Shown here: one piece after another, positions 9,085-16,765 of the stretch
How the letters are laid out: each line of letters starts with the position of its first letter
Numbering within the stretch: the stretch's first letter is position 1
Assembly: GCF_022662375.1 (NCBI RefSeq)
Contig: NZ_JAKNQL010000021.1
Span: 35,928-99,927, forward strand
Reading direction: 5' to 3'
From: Pseudomonas sp. CROZ-RG-20F-R04-15
Lineage (GTDB): Bacteria > Pseudomonadota > Gammaproteobacteria > Pseudomonadales > Pseudomonadaceae
DNA: 64,000 nt
Program-made: the position numbers and the translations under genes
Notes under the pieces: model-generated
The model's database searches: none
Seen by the model: the letters and a program-made list of their open reading frames with translations, nothing else
Told to the model about the DNA's origin: nothing

Positions 9085-10356
9085 ATGAGTTATGTGATCG
9101 ACCGACGTCTGAATGGCAAGAACAAGAGCACGGTGAACCGCCAGCGTTTCCTGCGGCGTTACCGTGACCACATCAAAAAGGCCGTCGAAGAGGCGGTCAG
9201 CCGCCGTTCCATTACCGATATGGAACACGGCGAACAGATCAGCATTCCCGGTCGCGACATCGACGAACCGGTGCTTCACCACGGCCGCGGCGGCAAGCAG
9301 ACCGTGGTTCATCCTGGCAACAAGGAATTTACCGCTGGCGAACATATCGCACGGCCACCTGGAGGTGGCGGCGGACGCGGTCCGGGCAAAGCCGGAAACT
9401 CCGGCGAGGGCATGGACGAATTCGTCTTCCAGATCACTCAGGAAGAGTTCCTCGAATTCATGTTCGAAGATCTCGAACTGCCGAACCTGGTCAAACGCAA
9501 CCTGAGCGGCACCGACACCTTCAAAACCGTACGCGCCGGGATCAGCAACGAGGGCAACCCGTCACGGATCAACATCATCCGCACCCTGCGCTCGGCCCAC
9601 GCACGGCGCATCGCGCTGTCTGGCAGCAGTCGCGCGAAACTGCGTGAAGCCAAAGAAGAGCTTGAGCGACTGAGGCGCGAAGAGCCGGACAACTTCGGCG
9701 ATATTCAGGATCTCGAGGCCGAAATCGAAAAACTTAGCGCGCGCATTCATCGCGTGCCGTTCCTCGATACATTCGACTTGAAGTACAACCTGCTGATCAA
9801 GCAGCCCAACCCCAGTTCAAAAGCGGTGATGTTCTGCTTGATGGACGTCTCCGGCTCCATGACCCAGGCGACCAAGGACATCGCCAAACGCTTTTTCATC
9901 CTCTTGTACCTGTTCCTGAAACGGAACTACGACAAGATCGACGTGGTGTTCATCCGCCACCACACCAGTGCCCGGGAAGTCGACGAAGAAGAGTTTTTCT
10001 ATTCACGGGAAACCGGCGGCACCATCGTTTCCAGCGCCCTGAAACTGATGCAGGAGATCATGGCCGAGCGTTACCCGAGCAACGAGTGGAACATCTACGC
10101 GGCGCAGGCTTCCGACGGCGACAACTGGAACGACGACTCGCCGATCTGCCGCGACATCCTGATCAACCAGATCATGCCGTTTGTGCAGTACTACACTTAC
10201 GTGGAGATCACCCCGCGCGAACATCAGGCCTTGTGGTACGAGTACGAACGCATCGCCGAAGCCTTCTCTGACACTTTTGCCCAGCAGCAACTGGTCTCGG
10301 CCGGGGATATCTATCCGGTCTTCCGTGAACTCTTCCAGCGCAGGTTAGTGACATGA
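9085..10356 (+). CDS. yeaH: YeaH/YhbH family protein (DUF444, von Willebrand A fold)
   Basis: The open frame extends back to 9022 but ATG 9085 has the SD CCGGAGGG and gives the family start MSYVIDRRLNGKNKSTVNRQRFLRRYRDHIKKAV. The 423-residue protein has a basic N-terminal part, a Gly-rich linker (PPGGGGGRGPGKAGN), a charged helical region and a vWA-like domain with the metal-site motif DVSGSMT at residues 254-260. Conserved partner of PrkA and SpoVR; molecular role unknown, thought to act with the YeaG kinase in stress adaptation. Stop overlaps spoVR ATG (ATGA at 10353-10356), so translation is coupled. Confidence 0.92.
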   Translation: MSYVIDRRLNGKNKSTVNRQRFLRRYRDHIKKAVEEAVSRRSITDMEHGEQISIPGRDIDEPVLHHGRGGKQTVVHPGNKEFTAGEHIARPPGGGGGRGPGKAGNSGEGMDEFVFQITQEEFLEFMFEDLELPNLVKRNLSGTDTFKTVRAGISNEGNPSRINIIRTLRSAHARRIALSGSSRAKLREAKEELERLRREEPDNFGDIQDLEAEIEKLSARIHRVPFLDTFDLKYNLLIKQPNPSSKAVMFCLMDVSGSMTQATKDIAKRFFILLYLFLKRNYDKIDVVFIRHHTSAREVDEEEFFYSRETGGTIVSSALKLMQEIMAERYPSNEWNIYAAQASDGDNWNDDSPICRDILINQIMPFVQYYTYVEITPREHQALWYEYERIAEAFSDTFAQQQLVSAGDIYPVFRELFQRRLVT

Positions 10357-11915
10357 CCGCCAAAGAGCAGAAGCGCCAACCCATTTCCACCGGCTCCGAA
10401 TGGACGTTCGAGCTGATCCAGACCTACGACCGCGAAATCGCCCGGATCGCGGCCCGCTATGCCCTGGATACCTATCCCAACCAGATCGAAGTGATCACCG
10501 CCGAGCAAATGATGGATGCGTACGCCTCGGTGGGCATGCCACTGGGTTATCACCACTGGTCTTACGGCAAACACTTCCTCAGCACCGAGAAATCCTACAG
10601 TCGTGGGCAGATGGGCCTGGCCTACGAAATTGTGATCAACTCCGATCCGTGCATTGCTTACCTGATGGAAGAGAACACCATCTGCATGCAGGCGCTGGTG
10701 GTGGCGCACGCGTGCTACGGCCACAACAGCTTCTTCAAGGGCAATTACCTGTTTCGTACCTGGACCGATGCCAGCTCAATCATCGATTATCTGGTGTTCG
10801 CCAAGCAGTACATCATGCAGTGCGAAGAACGCCACGGCATCGATGCGGTGGAAGACTTGCTCGACTCCTGCCATGCCCTGATGAACTACGGCGTCGATCG
10901 CTACAAACGTCCTTATCCGATTTCCGCCGAAGAAGAACGCCGGCGGCAGAAAGATCGCGAAGAGCACATGCAAAAACAGATCAATGATCTGTGGCGCACC
11001 ATCCCCAAAGGTGCGGACAAGTACAGCGACAGGGACAACGCACGCTTCCCCGCCGAGCCGCAGGAAAACATCCTGTACTTCATCGAGAAACACGCGCCGT
11101 TGCTGGAGCCGTGGCAACGCGAGATCGTGCGTATCGTGCGCAAGATCGCCCAGTATTTTTATCCGCAACGCCAGACCCAGGTCATGAACGAAGGCTGGGC
11201 AACGTTCTGGCACTACACGCTGATGAACGACCTGTACGACGAAGGCTTGGTCACCGACGGTTTCATGATGGAATTTCTCACTTCGCACACTAGCGTGGTG
11301 TTCCAGCCGGGTTTCGACAGCCCCTATTACAACGGGATCAACCCTTATGCACTGGGCTTCGCCATGTACCGTGACATTCGGCGCATGTGCGAAGAACCTA
11401 CCGAGGAGGATCGTCACTGGTTCCCGGAAATCGCCGGAACCGACTGGCTGTCGACCATCAAGTTCGCCATGAGCAGCTTCAAGGATGAGAGCTTCATCCT
11501 GCAGTACCTGTCACCCAAGGTCATCCGTGATCTGAAGCTGTTCAGCATTATGGATGACGATCAGAAGGACGACTTGCTGGTGCCGGCCATCCACGATGAA
11601 CCCGGTTACCGGATCATCCGCGAAACTCTGGCCGCGCAGTACAACCTCGGTAACCGCGAACCGAACGTACAGATCTACAGCATCGATCGGCGCGGCGATC
11701 GCTCGCTGACCTTGCGTCACCAGCAACATGATCGCAAACCCCTGGGCGATTCCACTGACGAGGTGCTTAAACATTTGCATCGCTTGTGGGGCTTCGATAT
11801 CCACCTGGAAACCCTGCAAGGCGACCAGATCATGAAAACCCATCACGTTCCGCCACGCAGTGAACACAGCGAAGGGGATTACGGCCGGCTCGACCTCGCC
11901 GTCATTCATCTTTGA
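10353..11915 (+). CDS. SpoVR family protein (YcgB)
   Basis: 520-residue protein that matches SpoVR/YcgB: WTFELIQTYDREIARIAARY, YGKHFLSTEKSYSRGQMGLAYEIVINSDPCIAYLMEEN (shown in parts), AHACYGHNSFF, MNEGWATFWHYTLMNDLYDEG and NPYALGFAMYRDIRRMCEEP. In Bacillus SpoVR affects spore cortex; in proteobacteria the function is unresolved, with recent links to biofilm/peptidoglycan. His/Glu-rich motifs (YGH, NEGWATFWH) hint at a metal site, but that is inference. It is the last gene of the prkA-yeaH-spoVR operon. Confidence 0.93.
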   Translation: MTAKEQKRQPISTGSEWTFELIQTYDREIARIAARYALDTYPNQIEVITAEQMMDAYASVGMPLGYHHWSYGKHFLSTEKSYSRGQMGLAYEIVINSDPCIAYLMEENTICMQALVVAHACYGHNSFFKGNYLFRTWTDASSIIDYLVFAKQYIMQCEERHGIDAVEDLLDSCHALMNYGVDRYKRPYPISAEEERRRQKDREEHMQKQINDLWRTIPKGADKYSDRDNARFPAEPQENILYFIEKHAPLLEPWQREIVRIVRKIAQYFYPQRQTQVMNEGWATFWHYTLMNDLYDEGLVTDGFMMEFLTSHTSVVFQPGFDSPYYNGINPYALGFAMYRDIRRMCEEPTEEDRHWFPEIAGTDWLSTIKFAMSSFKDESFILQYLSPKVIRDLKLFSIMDDDQKDDLLVPAIHDEPGYRIIRETLAAQYNLGNREPNVQIYSIDRRGDRSLTLRHQQHDRKPLGDSTDEVLKHLHRLWGFDIHLETLQGDQIMKTHHVPPRSEHSEGDYGRLDLAVIHL

Positions 11916-11978
11916 AACGGTTCCGGCCTCCGAAAGTCCGACGCAAGAGTTATCCTGTCGGGCTAACGGAGGTTTTTT

Positions 11979-13208
11979 ATGCAGATTTTCAAGGTTGGCG
12001 GTGCCGTACGTGATCGCTTGCTGGGCAAACCGGTTACTGACATCGATTGGGTGGTGGTCGGCGCTACCACGGAAGAAATGCTCGCCCAGGGCTATCGCCC
12101 GGTCGGCGCGGACTTCCCGGTATTTCTTCATCCGAAAAGCGGCGAGGAATATGCCCTCGCCCGCACCGAACGCAAAAGCGGACGCGGTTATGGCGGTTTC
12201 ACTTTTCACGCCAGCCCCGAGGTAACGCTTGAAGAGGACCTGATTCGCCGCGACCTGACCATCAATGCCATGGCCGAAGACGATCAACAAAATCTGACTG
12301 ATCCATACCATGGCCAGCGCGATCTTGAAGATCGAATCCTGCGCCACGTTTCTCCGGCGTTCGCCGAAGATCCTCTCCGTGTTCTGCGTGTTGCCCGCTT
12401 CGCCGCGCGTTATGCCGGGCTCGGTTTCACGGTCGCGCCCGAAACCCTGGAACTGATGCGTCAGCTCAGCGAGTCCGGTGAACTGGAAGCGCTGACCGCC
12501 GAACGCAGCTGGAAAGAAATCTCCCGCGCGCTGATGGAAGATCAGCCAGAGGTATTCATTCAGGTGCTGCGCGACTGCGGTGCGCTAAAAGTACTGATGC
12601 CGGAAGTCGATGCGCTTTTTGGTGTGCCGCAACCGGAAGCGCATCACCCGGAAATCGATACCGGCCTGCACACACTCAGCGTGCTGGAGCAGTCAGCGCT
12701 GCACAAACAACCGCTGACCGTGCGCTGGGCTTGTCTGCTGCATGACCTCGGCAAAGGCCTGACACCGGAAGAGGAATGGCCACGGCATATCGCCCACGAG
12801 CACACCGGGCTGAAGCTGATCAAAGCGGTCAATGAACGCTTCAAGGCGCCGAAGGACTGCCAGGAGTTGGCGCTGCTGGTTGGCAAGTACCACACCCATG
12901 GACACAGGGCGCTGGAGCTGAAAGCTTCGACATTGCTGGAGCTGCTGCAGAGTTTTGACGTGTATCGCCGACCGCAGCGCTTCGAAGAATTTATTGTCGC
13001 GTGCGAGATGGATGCCAGGGGCCGCAAAGGGCTGGAGCAGAGAAATTATCCACAGGCGGATTACTTGCGAGGCGCCGCCAGGGTTGCGCGGGAAGTTGCG
13101 GTGCAGCCGTTGCTGGAGAAGGGATTCAAAGGGCCTGAGCTTGGCGAAGCGCTAAAGCGTGAACGGCTCAAGGCGTTGAAAGCCTACAAAGAGGCGGCGT
13201 CAGCCTGA
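11979..13208 (+). CDS. cca: Multifunctional CCA tRNA nucleotidyltransferase
   Basis: Adds or repairs the 3'-CCA end of tRNAs. The nucleotidyltransferase start is MQIFKVGGAVRDRLLGKPVTDIDWVVVG, with catalytic Asp21 and Asp23; RRDLTINAMA and the RVLRVARFAARY signature follow. An HD phosphohydrolase domain (LLHDLGKG, His255-Asp256) marks the bacterial multifunctional type with phosphatase/phosphodiesterase activities. Length 409 aa matches the E. coli protein (412). SD GGAGG lies just before ATG. Single gene, ended by a REP pair downstream. Confidence 0.96.
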   Translation: MQIFKVGGAVRDRLLGKPVTDIDWVVVGATTEEMLAQGYRPVGADFPVFLHPKSGEEYALARTERKSGRGYGGFTFHASPEVTLEEDLIRRDLTINAMAEDDQQNLTDPYHGQRDLEDRILRHVSPAFAEDPLRVLRVARFAARYAGLGFTVAPETLELMRQLSESGELEALTAERSWKEISRALMEDQPEVFIQVLRDCGALKVLMPEVDALFGVPQPEAHHPEIDTGLHTLSVLEQSALHKQPLTVRWACLLHDLGKGLTPEEEWPRHIAHEHTGLKLIKAVNERFKAPKDCQELALLVGKYHTHGHRALELKASTLLELLQSFDVYRRPQRFEEFIVACEMDARGRKGLEQRNYPQADYLRGAARVAREVAVQPLLEKGFKGPELGEALKRERLKALKAYKEAASA

Positions 13209-13230
13209 AAAGCTTAGTCTGATCGCCGCC

Positions 13231-13299
13231 CGGAGCAGGCTCGCTCCCACATTTTGGAATGCACTCCCCTGTGGGAGCGAGCCTGCTCGCGAAGGCGTC
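13231..13299. repeat. REP doublet (REPIN) between cca and folK
   Basis: Two REP sequences in opposite orientation: GGAGCAGGCTCGCTCCCAC ends (13231-13250) and GTGGGAGCGAGCCTGCTCGC (13271-13290) continuing to GAAGGCGTC (13299). It sits between convergent cca and folK and probably acts as a bidirectional 3' stem. Confidence 0.85.
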
Positions 13300-13306
13300 A
13301 ATCAAT

Positions 13307-13825
13307 TCAACACAAATCCGACGGCGTGAGCTGCTGCCCGCGCCACTCAAACCCGACTGGCGCCAGCACCTGGTCAATCTGCGCTTCAGCCCACAACGTC
13401 GCAAAGCTTTTGCCCACCCCCGGATGCACGCGATCCGGCGCAATCAGCGACAGCGGCCACAGCACAAAAGCATTTTTAAGAATCTCGGCGCGCGGCAACA
13501 CCAGGCCGTCAAAATTGCCCACCAGATCGCCGTACAACAGCACGTCGATATCCAGCGGCAAGCCCTTGCGATCCGGTGCGTAACGACCGTTATCAGCCTC
13601 GATGAATTTCAAGCGTCGATCCAGTTCCATCAATGGCAGGTCGGTATACGCCGACACCACGAAATTGAAAAACGGCCCGCTCTTTATGCCCACTGGCTGG
13701 CTCTCGAACACCGCCGAACAGCGGATATCCACCAGAAACGTCGCCAATGCGTCGAGACCAGCGCGCAAATGGGCTTCGCGCTCGATATTGCTACCGAGCC
13801 CGAGGTATACCTGAGTCAGCGACAT
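13307..13825 (-). CDS. folK: 2-amino-4-hydroxy-6-hydroxymethyldihydropteridine pyrophosphokinase
   Basis: Folate pathway enzyme that pyrophosphorylates HMDP with ATP. From the ATG at 13825 (MSLTQVYLGLGSNIEREAHLRAGL) the product is 172 aa. Motifs: LGSNI, the long SAVFESQPVG, FFNFVVSAYTDLPLMEL, GRYAPDRKGLPLDIDVLLYGD (R..P..LDIDLL signature) and LVLPRAEILKNAFVLWPL. The frame is open further upstream but those residues are antisense to folB. The ATG overlaps the end of folB by 10 nt, so folB-folK are coupled. Confidence 0.95.
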   Translation of the reverse strand: MSLTQVYLGLGSNIEREAHLRAGLDALATFLVDIRCSAVFESQPVGIKSGPFFNFVVSAYTDLPLMELDRRLKFIEADNGRYAPDRKGLPLDIDVLLYGDLVGNFDGLVLPRAEILKNAFVLWPLSLIAPDRVHPGVGKSFATLWAEAQIDQVLAPVGFEWRGQQLTPSDLC

Positions 13826-14172
13826 CCGCGCTCGATCTCCACACCCACGCCGCCCTTGGCCGCTGGCACCGCACCAGGCTTGGTCAGCTTCAGCCGCACC
13901 CAAGTGATGTTGAATTCGCTCATCAGCACTTCGACCAGACGCTCAGCAAAGGTCTCGACCAGTTGAAACTGCGCCTGCTCGGCAAAGTCCTGGATTCGCG
14001 TGGATACGCTGGCATAGTCGAGCGCCAGGGTCAGGTCGTCACCGGCAGCGGCCGGGCGATTGTCCCAGGCGAAGCTCAGATCAAGTCGCAGGCACTGTCG
14101 GATGCCGCGCTCCCAGTCGTAGGCACCGATCACGGTGTCGACTTCCAGGCCCTCGATAAACACTCTGTCCAA
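13816..14172 (-). CDS. folB: Dihydroneopterin aldolase FolB
   Basis: Makes HMDP, the substrate of the next gene folK. The start is TTG at 14172, giving MDRVFIEGLEVDTVIGAYDWERG (118 aa), the usual N-terminus; GGAGAG eight bases upstream supports it. An earlier in-frame TTG at 14196 would add eight residues without family support. Conserved features: VIGAYDWER, LDLSFAWDN, DYASVSTRI, FQLVETFAERLVEVLM and a Lys-containing RLKLTKPGAVP near the end. The unusual start may limit expression relative to folK. Confidence 0.93.
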   Translation of the reverse strand: MDRVFIEGLEVDTVIGAYDWERGIRQCLRLDLSFAWDNRPAAAGDDLTLALDYASVSTRIQDFAEQAQFQLVETFAERLVEVLMSEFNITWVRLKLTKPGAVPAAKGGVGVEIERGCR

Positions 14173-14246
14173 GCACTTCTCTCCACTGCACGACAAGGGC
14201 GCAATGCGCCGTTAGAATCAGGGCGTCCTCGCCCGGAATAGTTAGC

Positions 14247-14816
14247 ATGTTTTGGTTACTGGCGACTTTCGCCTACCTGCTCGGCTCGCTGTCCTTCGCC
14301 ATTTTGCTCAGCCGCCTGACCGGAAATCCGGACCCGCGAATGAGTGGCTCGGGCAATGCCGGCGCCACCAACATGCTGCGCCTGGCAGGTCGCAAACTGG
14401 CGATCCTGACCCTGCTCGGTGATCTGTGCAAAGGCCTGGTGCCGGTGCTGATCGCCTCGGCAGCGGGCCTTTCGCTGCAGGATCAGGCGTGGATTGGCGT
14501 GTGCGCCGTGATCGGTCACCTGTTCCCGCTGTACTTTCGCTTTCGCGGCGGCAAAGGTGTCGCCACCGCTGCCGGCATGCTGCTGGGCCTGTATCCGCCT
14601 GCAGCACTGTTGGCAGTATGCGCCTGGCTGCTGACGTTCTACCTGACCCGCACCAGCTCGCTCGCGGCACTGATCGCCACGCCGCTGACCCTGCCGCTGC
14701 TGGCCTGGCAGGAACCGGAAGCGCTGTTGCCGATGAGTGCGCTGACACTGCTTATCGTCTGGCGCCACCGCGGCAATCTACGCGACCTGTTTGCCGGGCG
14801 CGAACGGCATTTTTAA
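14247..14816 (+). CDS. plsY: Glycerol-3-phosphate acyltransferase PlsY
   Basis: Integral membrane enzyme that transfers acyl from acyl-phosphate to glycerol 3-phosphate, the first step of phospholipid synthesis. 189 residues with about five membrane segments. Conserved loops: SGSGNAGATNMLRLAGRK, GHLFPLYFRFRGGKGVATAAG and WRHRGNLRDLFAGRE. It diverges from folB across a 74-nt gap, with ATG at 14247 after GGAATAG. Pseudomonas order folB-plsY-tsaD-rpsU is conserved. Confidence 0.95.
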   Translation: MFWLLATFAYLLGSLSFAILLSRLTGNPDPRMSGSGNAGATNMLRLAGRKLAILTLLGDLCKGLVPVLIASAAGLSLQDQAWIGVCAVIGHLFPLYFRFRGGKGVATAAGMLLGLYPPAALLAVCAWLLTFYLTRTSSLAALIATPLTLPLLAWQEPEALLPMSALTLLIVWRHRGNLRDLFAGRERHF

Positions 14817-14839
14817 ATACCGTCCATGAGCGCCGCTCA

Positions 14840-15865
14840 TCACAGCGCCGACAACTGCTCCATCGGCCAGCGCGCCTGCACGCTGATGGCCAGACTTTCC
14901 TGCTGACCGGCCTGCAAGCGCTGGCAACCGGCAAACGCGATCATCGCGCCATTGTCGGTGCAGAATTCGGGACGGGCGTAGAACACATCACCCTTCATGT
15001 CGCCGAGCATCTTTTCCAGCGAAACACGCAGAGCCTTGTTGGCACTGACGCCACCCGCGATCACCAGACGCTTCATGCCGGCCTGTTTCAGGGCGCGCTT
15101 GCACTTGATGGTCAAAGTCTCCACCACGGCCTGCTGGAACGCCAGCGCGATGTCGCAACGGGCTTGCTCGTTGTCGTCCCCGGCGCTGACGCACTGTTGC
15201 CAGGCGTTGAGCGCAGAGGTTTTCAGACCACTGAAGCTGAATTGCAGACCCGGGCGATCGCACATCGGACGCGGGAAGGTGAAACGTCCTGCAACGCCCT
15301 TCTCTGCCAACTTGGCGATTTCCGGTCCACCCGGGTAATTGAGGCCCATCATCTTCGCGGTCTTGTCGAAGGCTTCGCCGGCGGCATCGTCGAGCGTCTC
15401 GCCGAGCAGACTGTATTGGCCGATGCCATCGACCTGAACCAGCTGCGTATGACCACCGGAGACCAACAAAGCGACGAACGGGAATTCCGGCGGTTTTGAC
15501 TCGAGCATCGGCGCCAGCAAGTGGCCTTCCATGTGATGCACACCGAGTGCCGGAATGCCCCAGGCAAACGCCAGTGCCTGAGCGCAGGAAGCACCCACAA
15601 GCAAAGCGCCAACCAGGCCAGGACCCGCGGTGTAGGCGATCGCATCGATCTCGGTCGGCACGCAGTCGGCTTCGGCCAACACCTGACGGATCAAGGGCAG
15701 CATGCGTTTGACATGGTCACGCGAGGCCAACTCCGGCACCACACCGCCATAGGCGCGGTGCAGGTCGATCTGGCTGAACAGGGCGTCGGCCAGCAGACCG
15801 CGTTCACTGTCATATAATGCGACGCCGGTTTCGTCGCAGGAGGTTTCTAATCCCAGTACTAGCAT
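14840..15865 (-). CDS. tsaD: tRNA N6-threonylcarbamoyladenosine transferase TsaD
   Basis: Catalytic subunit (with TsaB, TsaE) that transfers threonylcarbamoyl to A37 of ANN-decoding tRNAs. 341 residues with the ASKHA start MLVLGLETSCDETGVAL, metal ligands His111 and His115 in HHMEGH, LVSGGHTQLV, AFDKTAKMMGL, and GGVSANKALR. ATG at 15865 follows AGGAGG-like CCTCCTG on the complement. Convergent with plsY (23-nt gap) and divergent from rpsU. Confidence 0.96.
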   Translation of the reverse strand: MLVLGLETSCDETGVALYDSERGLLADALFSQIDLHRAYGGVVPELASRDHVKRMLPLIRQVLAEADCVPTEIDAIAYTAGPGLVGALLVGASCAQALAFAWGIPALGVHHMEGHLLAPMLESKPPEFPFVALLVSGGHTQLVQVDGIGQYSLLGETLDDAAGEAFDKTAKMMGLNYPGGPEIAKLAEKGVAGRFTFPRPMCDRPGLQFSFSGLKTSALNAWQQCVSAGDDNEQARCDIALAFQQAVVETLTIKCKRALKQAGMKRLVIAGGVSANKALRVSLEKMLGDMKGDVFYARPEFCTDNGAMIAFAGCQRLQAGQQESLAISVQARWPMEQLSAL

Positions 15866-16064
15866 GGGTTTGCGCCTTGTTTAGGCTGACTTCGAAGGCG
15901 CGCATAATAGTCGCCGCGTGATGCCCCGACCAGCGGTTTTCGATCAGAGGCTTTGCATTCCGAGCGATGAGGGGTTAACATCCGCAACCCTTAAAAACCG
16001 ACGTCTTCAAGTGCTCTTTTGCCGCGAGGATGTTGACCCCGGTAATGAATGAAGGTAGCTCTGG

Positions 16065-16280
16065 ATGCCAGCCGTCAAAGTTAAAGAGAACGAACCCTTC
16101 GACGTAGCTCTGCGTCGTTTCAAGCGCTCCTGCGAAAAAGCCGGTGTACTGGCTGAAGTTCGTAGCCGCGAATTTTACGAGAAGCCAACTTCTGAGCGTA
16201 AGCGCAAAGCAGCAGCCGCTGTTAAGCGTCACGCCAAGAAAGTTCAGCGCGAACAGCGCCGCGCCGTTCGTCTGTACTAA
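16065..16280 (+). CDS. rpsU: 30S ribosomal protein bS21
   Basis: 71-residue basic protein, [21 protein letters not shown]..., with the Arg/Lys-rich C-terminus typical of bS21, which binds near the 3' end of 16S rRNA and promotes initiation. First gene of the macromolecular-synthesis operon rpsU-dnaG-rpoD. A GAAGG lies nine bases before the ATG. A perfect hairpin follows at 16313-16333. Confidence 0.98.
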
Positions 16281-16765
16281 TACACAGACGTTCGTAGCAA
16301 GCTTCTTGCCTAAGCCCGGCTCTCAGCCGGGCTAATGGCATTTGCGTAAAACGCTTGATGCTTCACCGTCGAAGCCGCACACGCGACCGAGACAAATCTG
16401 CTTCACGCGTCAGACCTGGCTCTTTTGCCAGCGGTGCACGTCTTTTCTGACGAGCCTTTCAAGGCTACTGACGAGCACACCCACTGATTCCTCTCACGAC
16501 GATCAGCCCAAGGCACCTGCATGCGTGCCCGCTTTATTGAGCTATCCGAGGCCCTCAACCGGCCGCCAGCGGATTCAGCGCAACACTTTCAAATAGTCGA
16601 AGACTGATGAGTACTAACGTCAGTGGATTTTCGGCAGATACACTTCCCGACAGCGATTACGCAGACGACACCGGTCGAGCCGCATATTTTGCGTGCCTAC
16701 AGTAACGACCCGCGTCCGAATGCCCTTCGTATCGGACCATTTACAGCGCAGACGATGAGAACGCC
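16281..16765 (+). other. 485-nt rpsU-dnaG gap with no recognisable gene
   Basis: Many Pseudomonas genomes carry a GatB/YqeY-domain gene here. I see none: the longest plus-strand frame (16342-16596, TTG start, 84 codons, Ser/Thr/Pro/Arg-rich) has no SD and no YqeY features, and a 32-codon frame at 16607-16705 also lacks support. Apart from the 16313 hairpin the gap holds no clear signal. It is long enough to encode a small RNA or to be the relic of a lost gene. Confidence 0.55.
16313..16333 (+). terminator. Attenuator-like hairpin after rpsU
   Basis: Nine-base perfect stem AGCCCGGCT / AGCCGGGCT with a CTC loop, 32 nt after the rpsU stop. No U tract follows, so read-through to dnaG is expected; in E. 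coli a partial terminator in this position lowers dnaG expression relative to rpsU. Confidence 0.55.

Noticed and set aside
16342..16596. 84-codon frame after rpsU as a gene
   Set aside because: TTG start, no SD, low-complexity Ser/Thr/Pro/Arg content, no resemblance to YqeY or any family.
16607..16705. 32-codon frame before dnaG as a leader peptide
   Set aside because: Weak SD and no attenuation structure linked to its codons.
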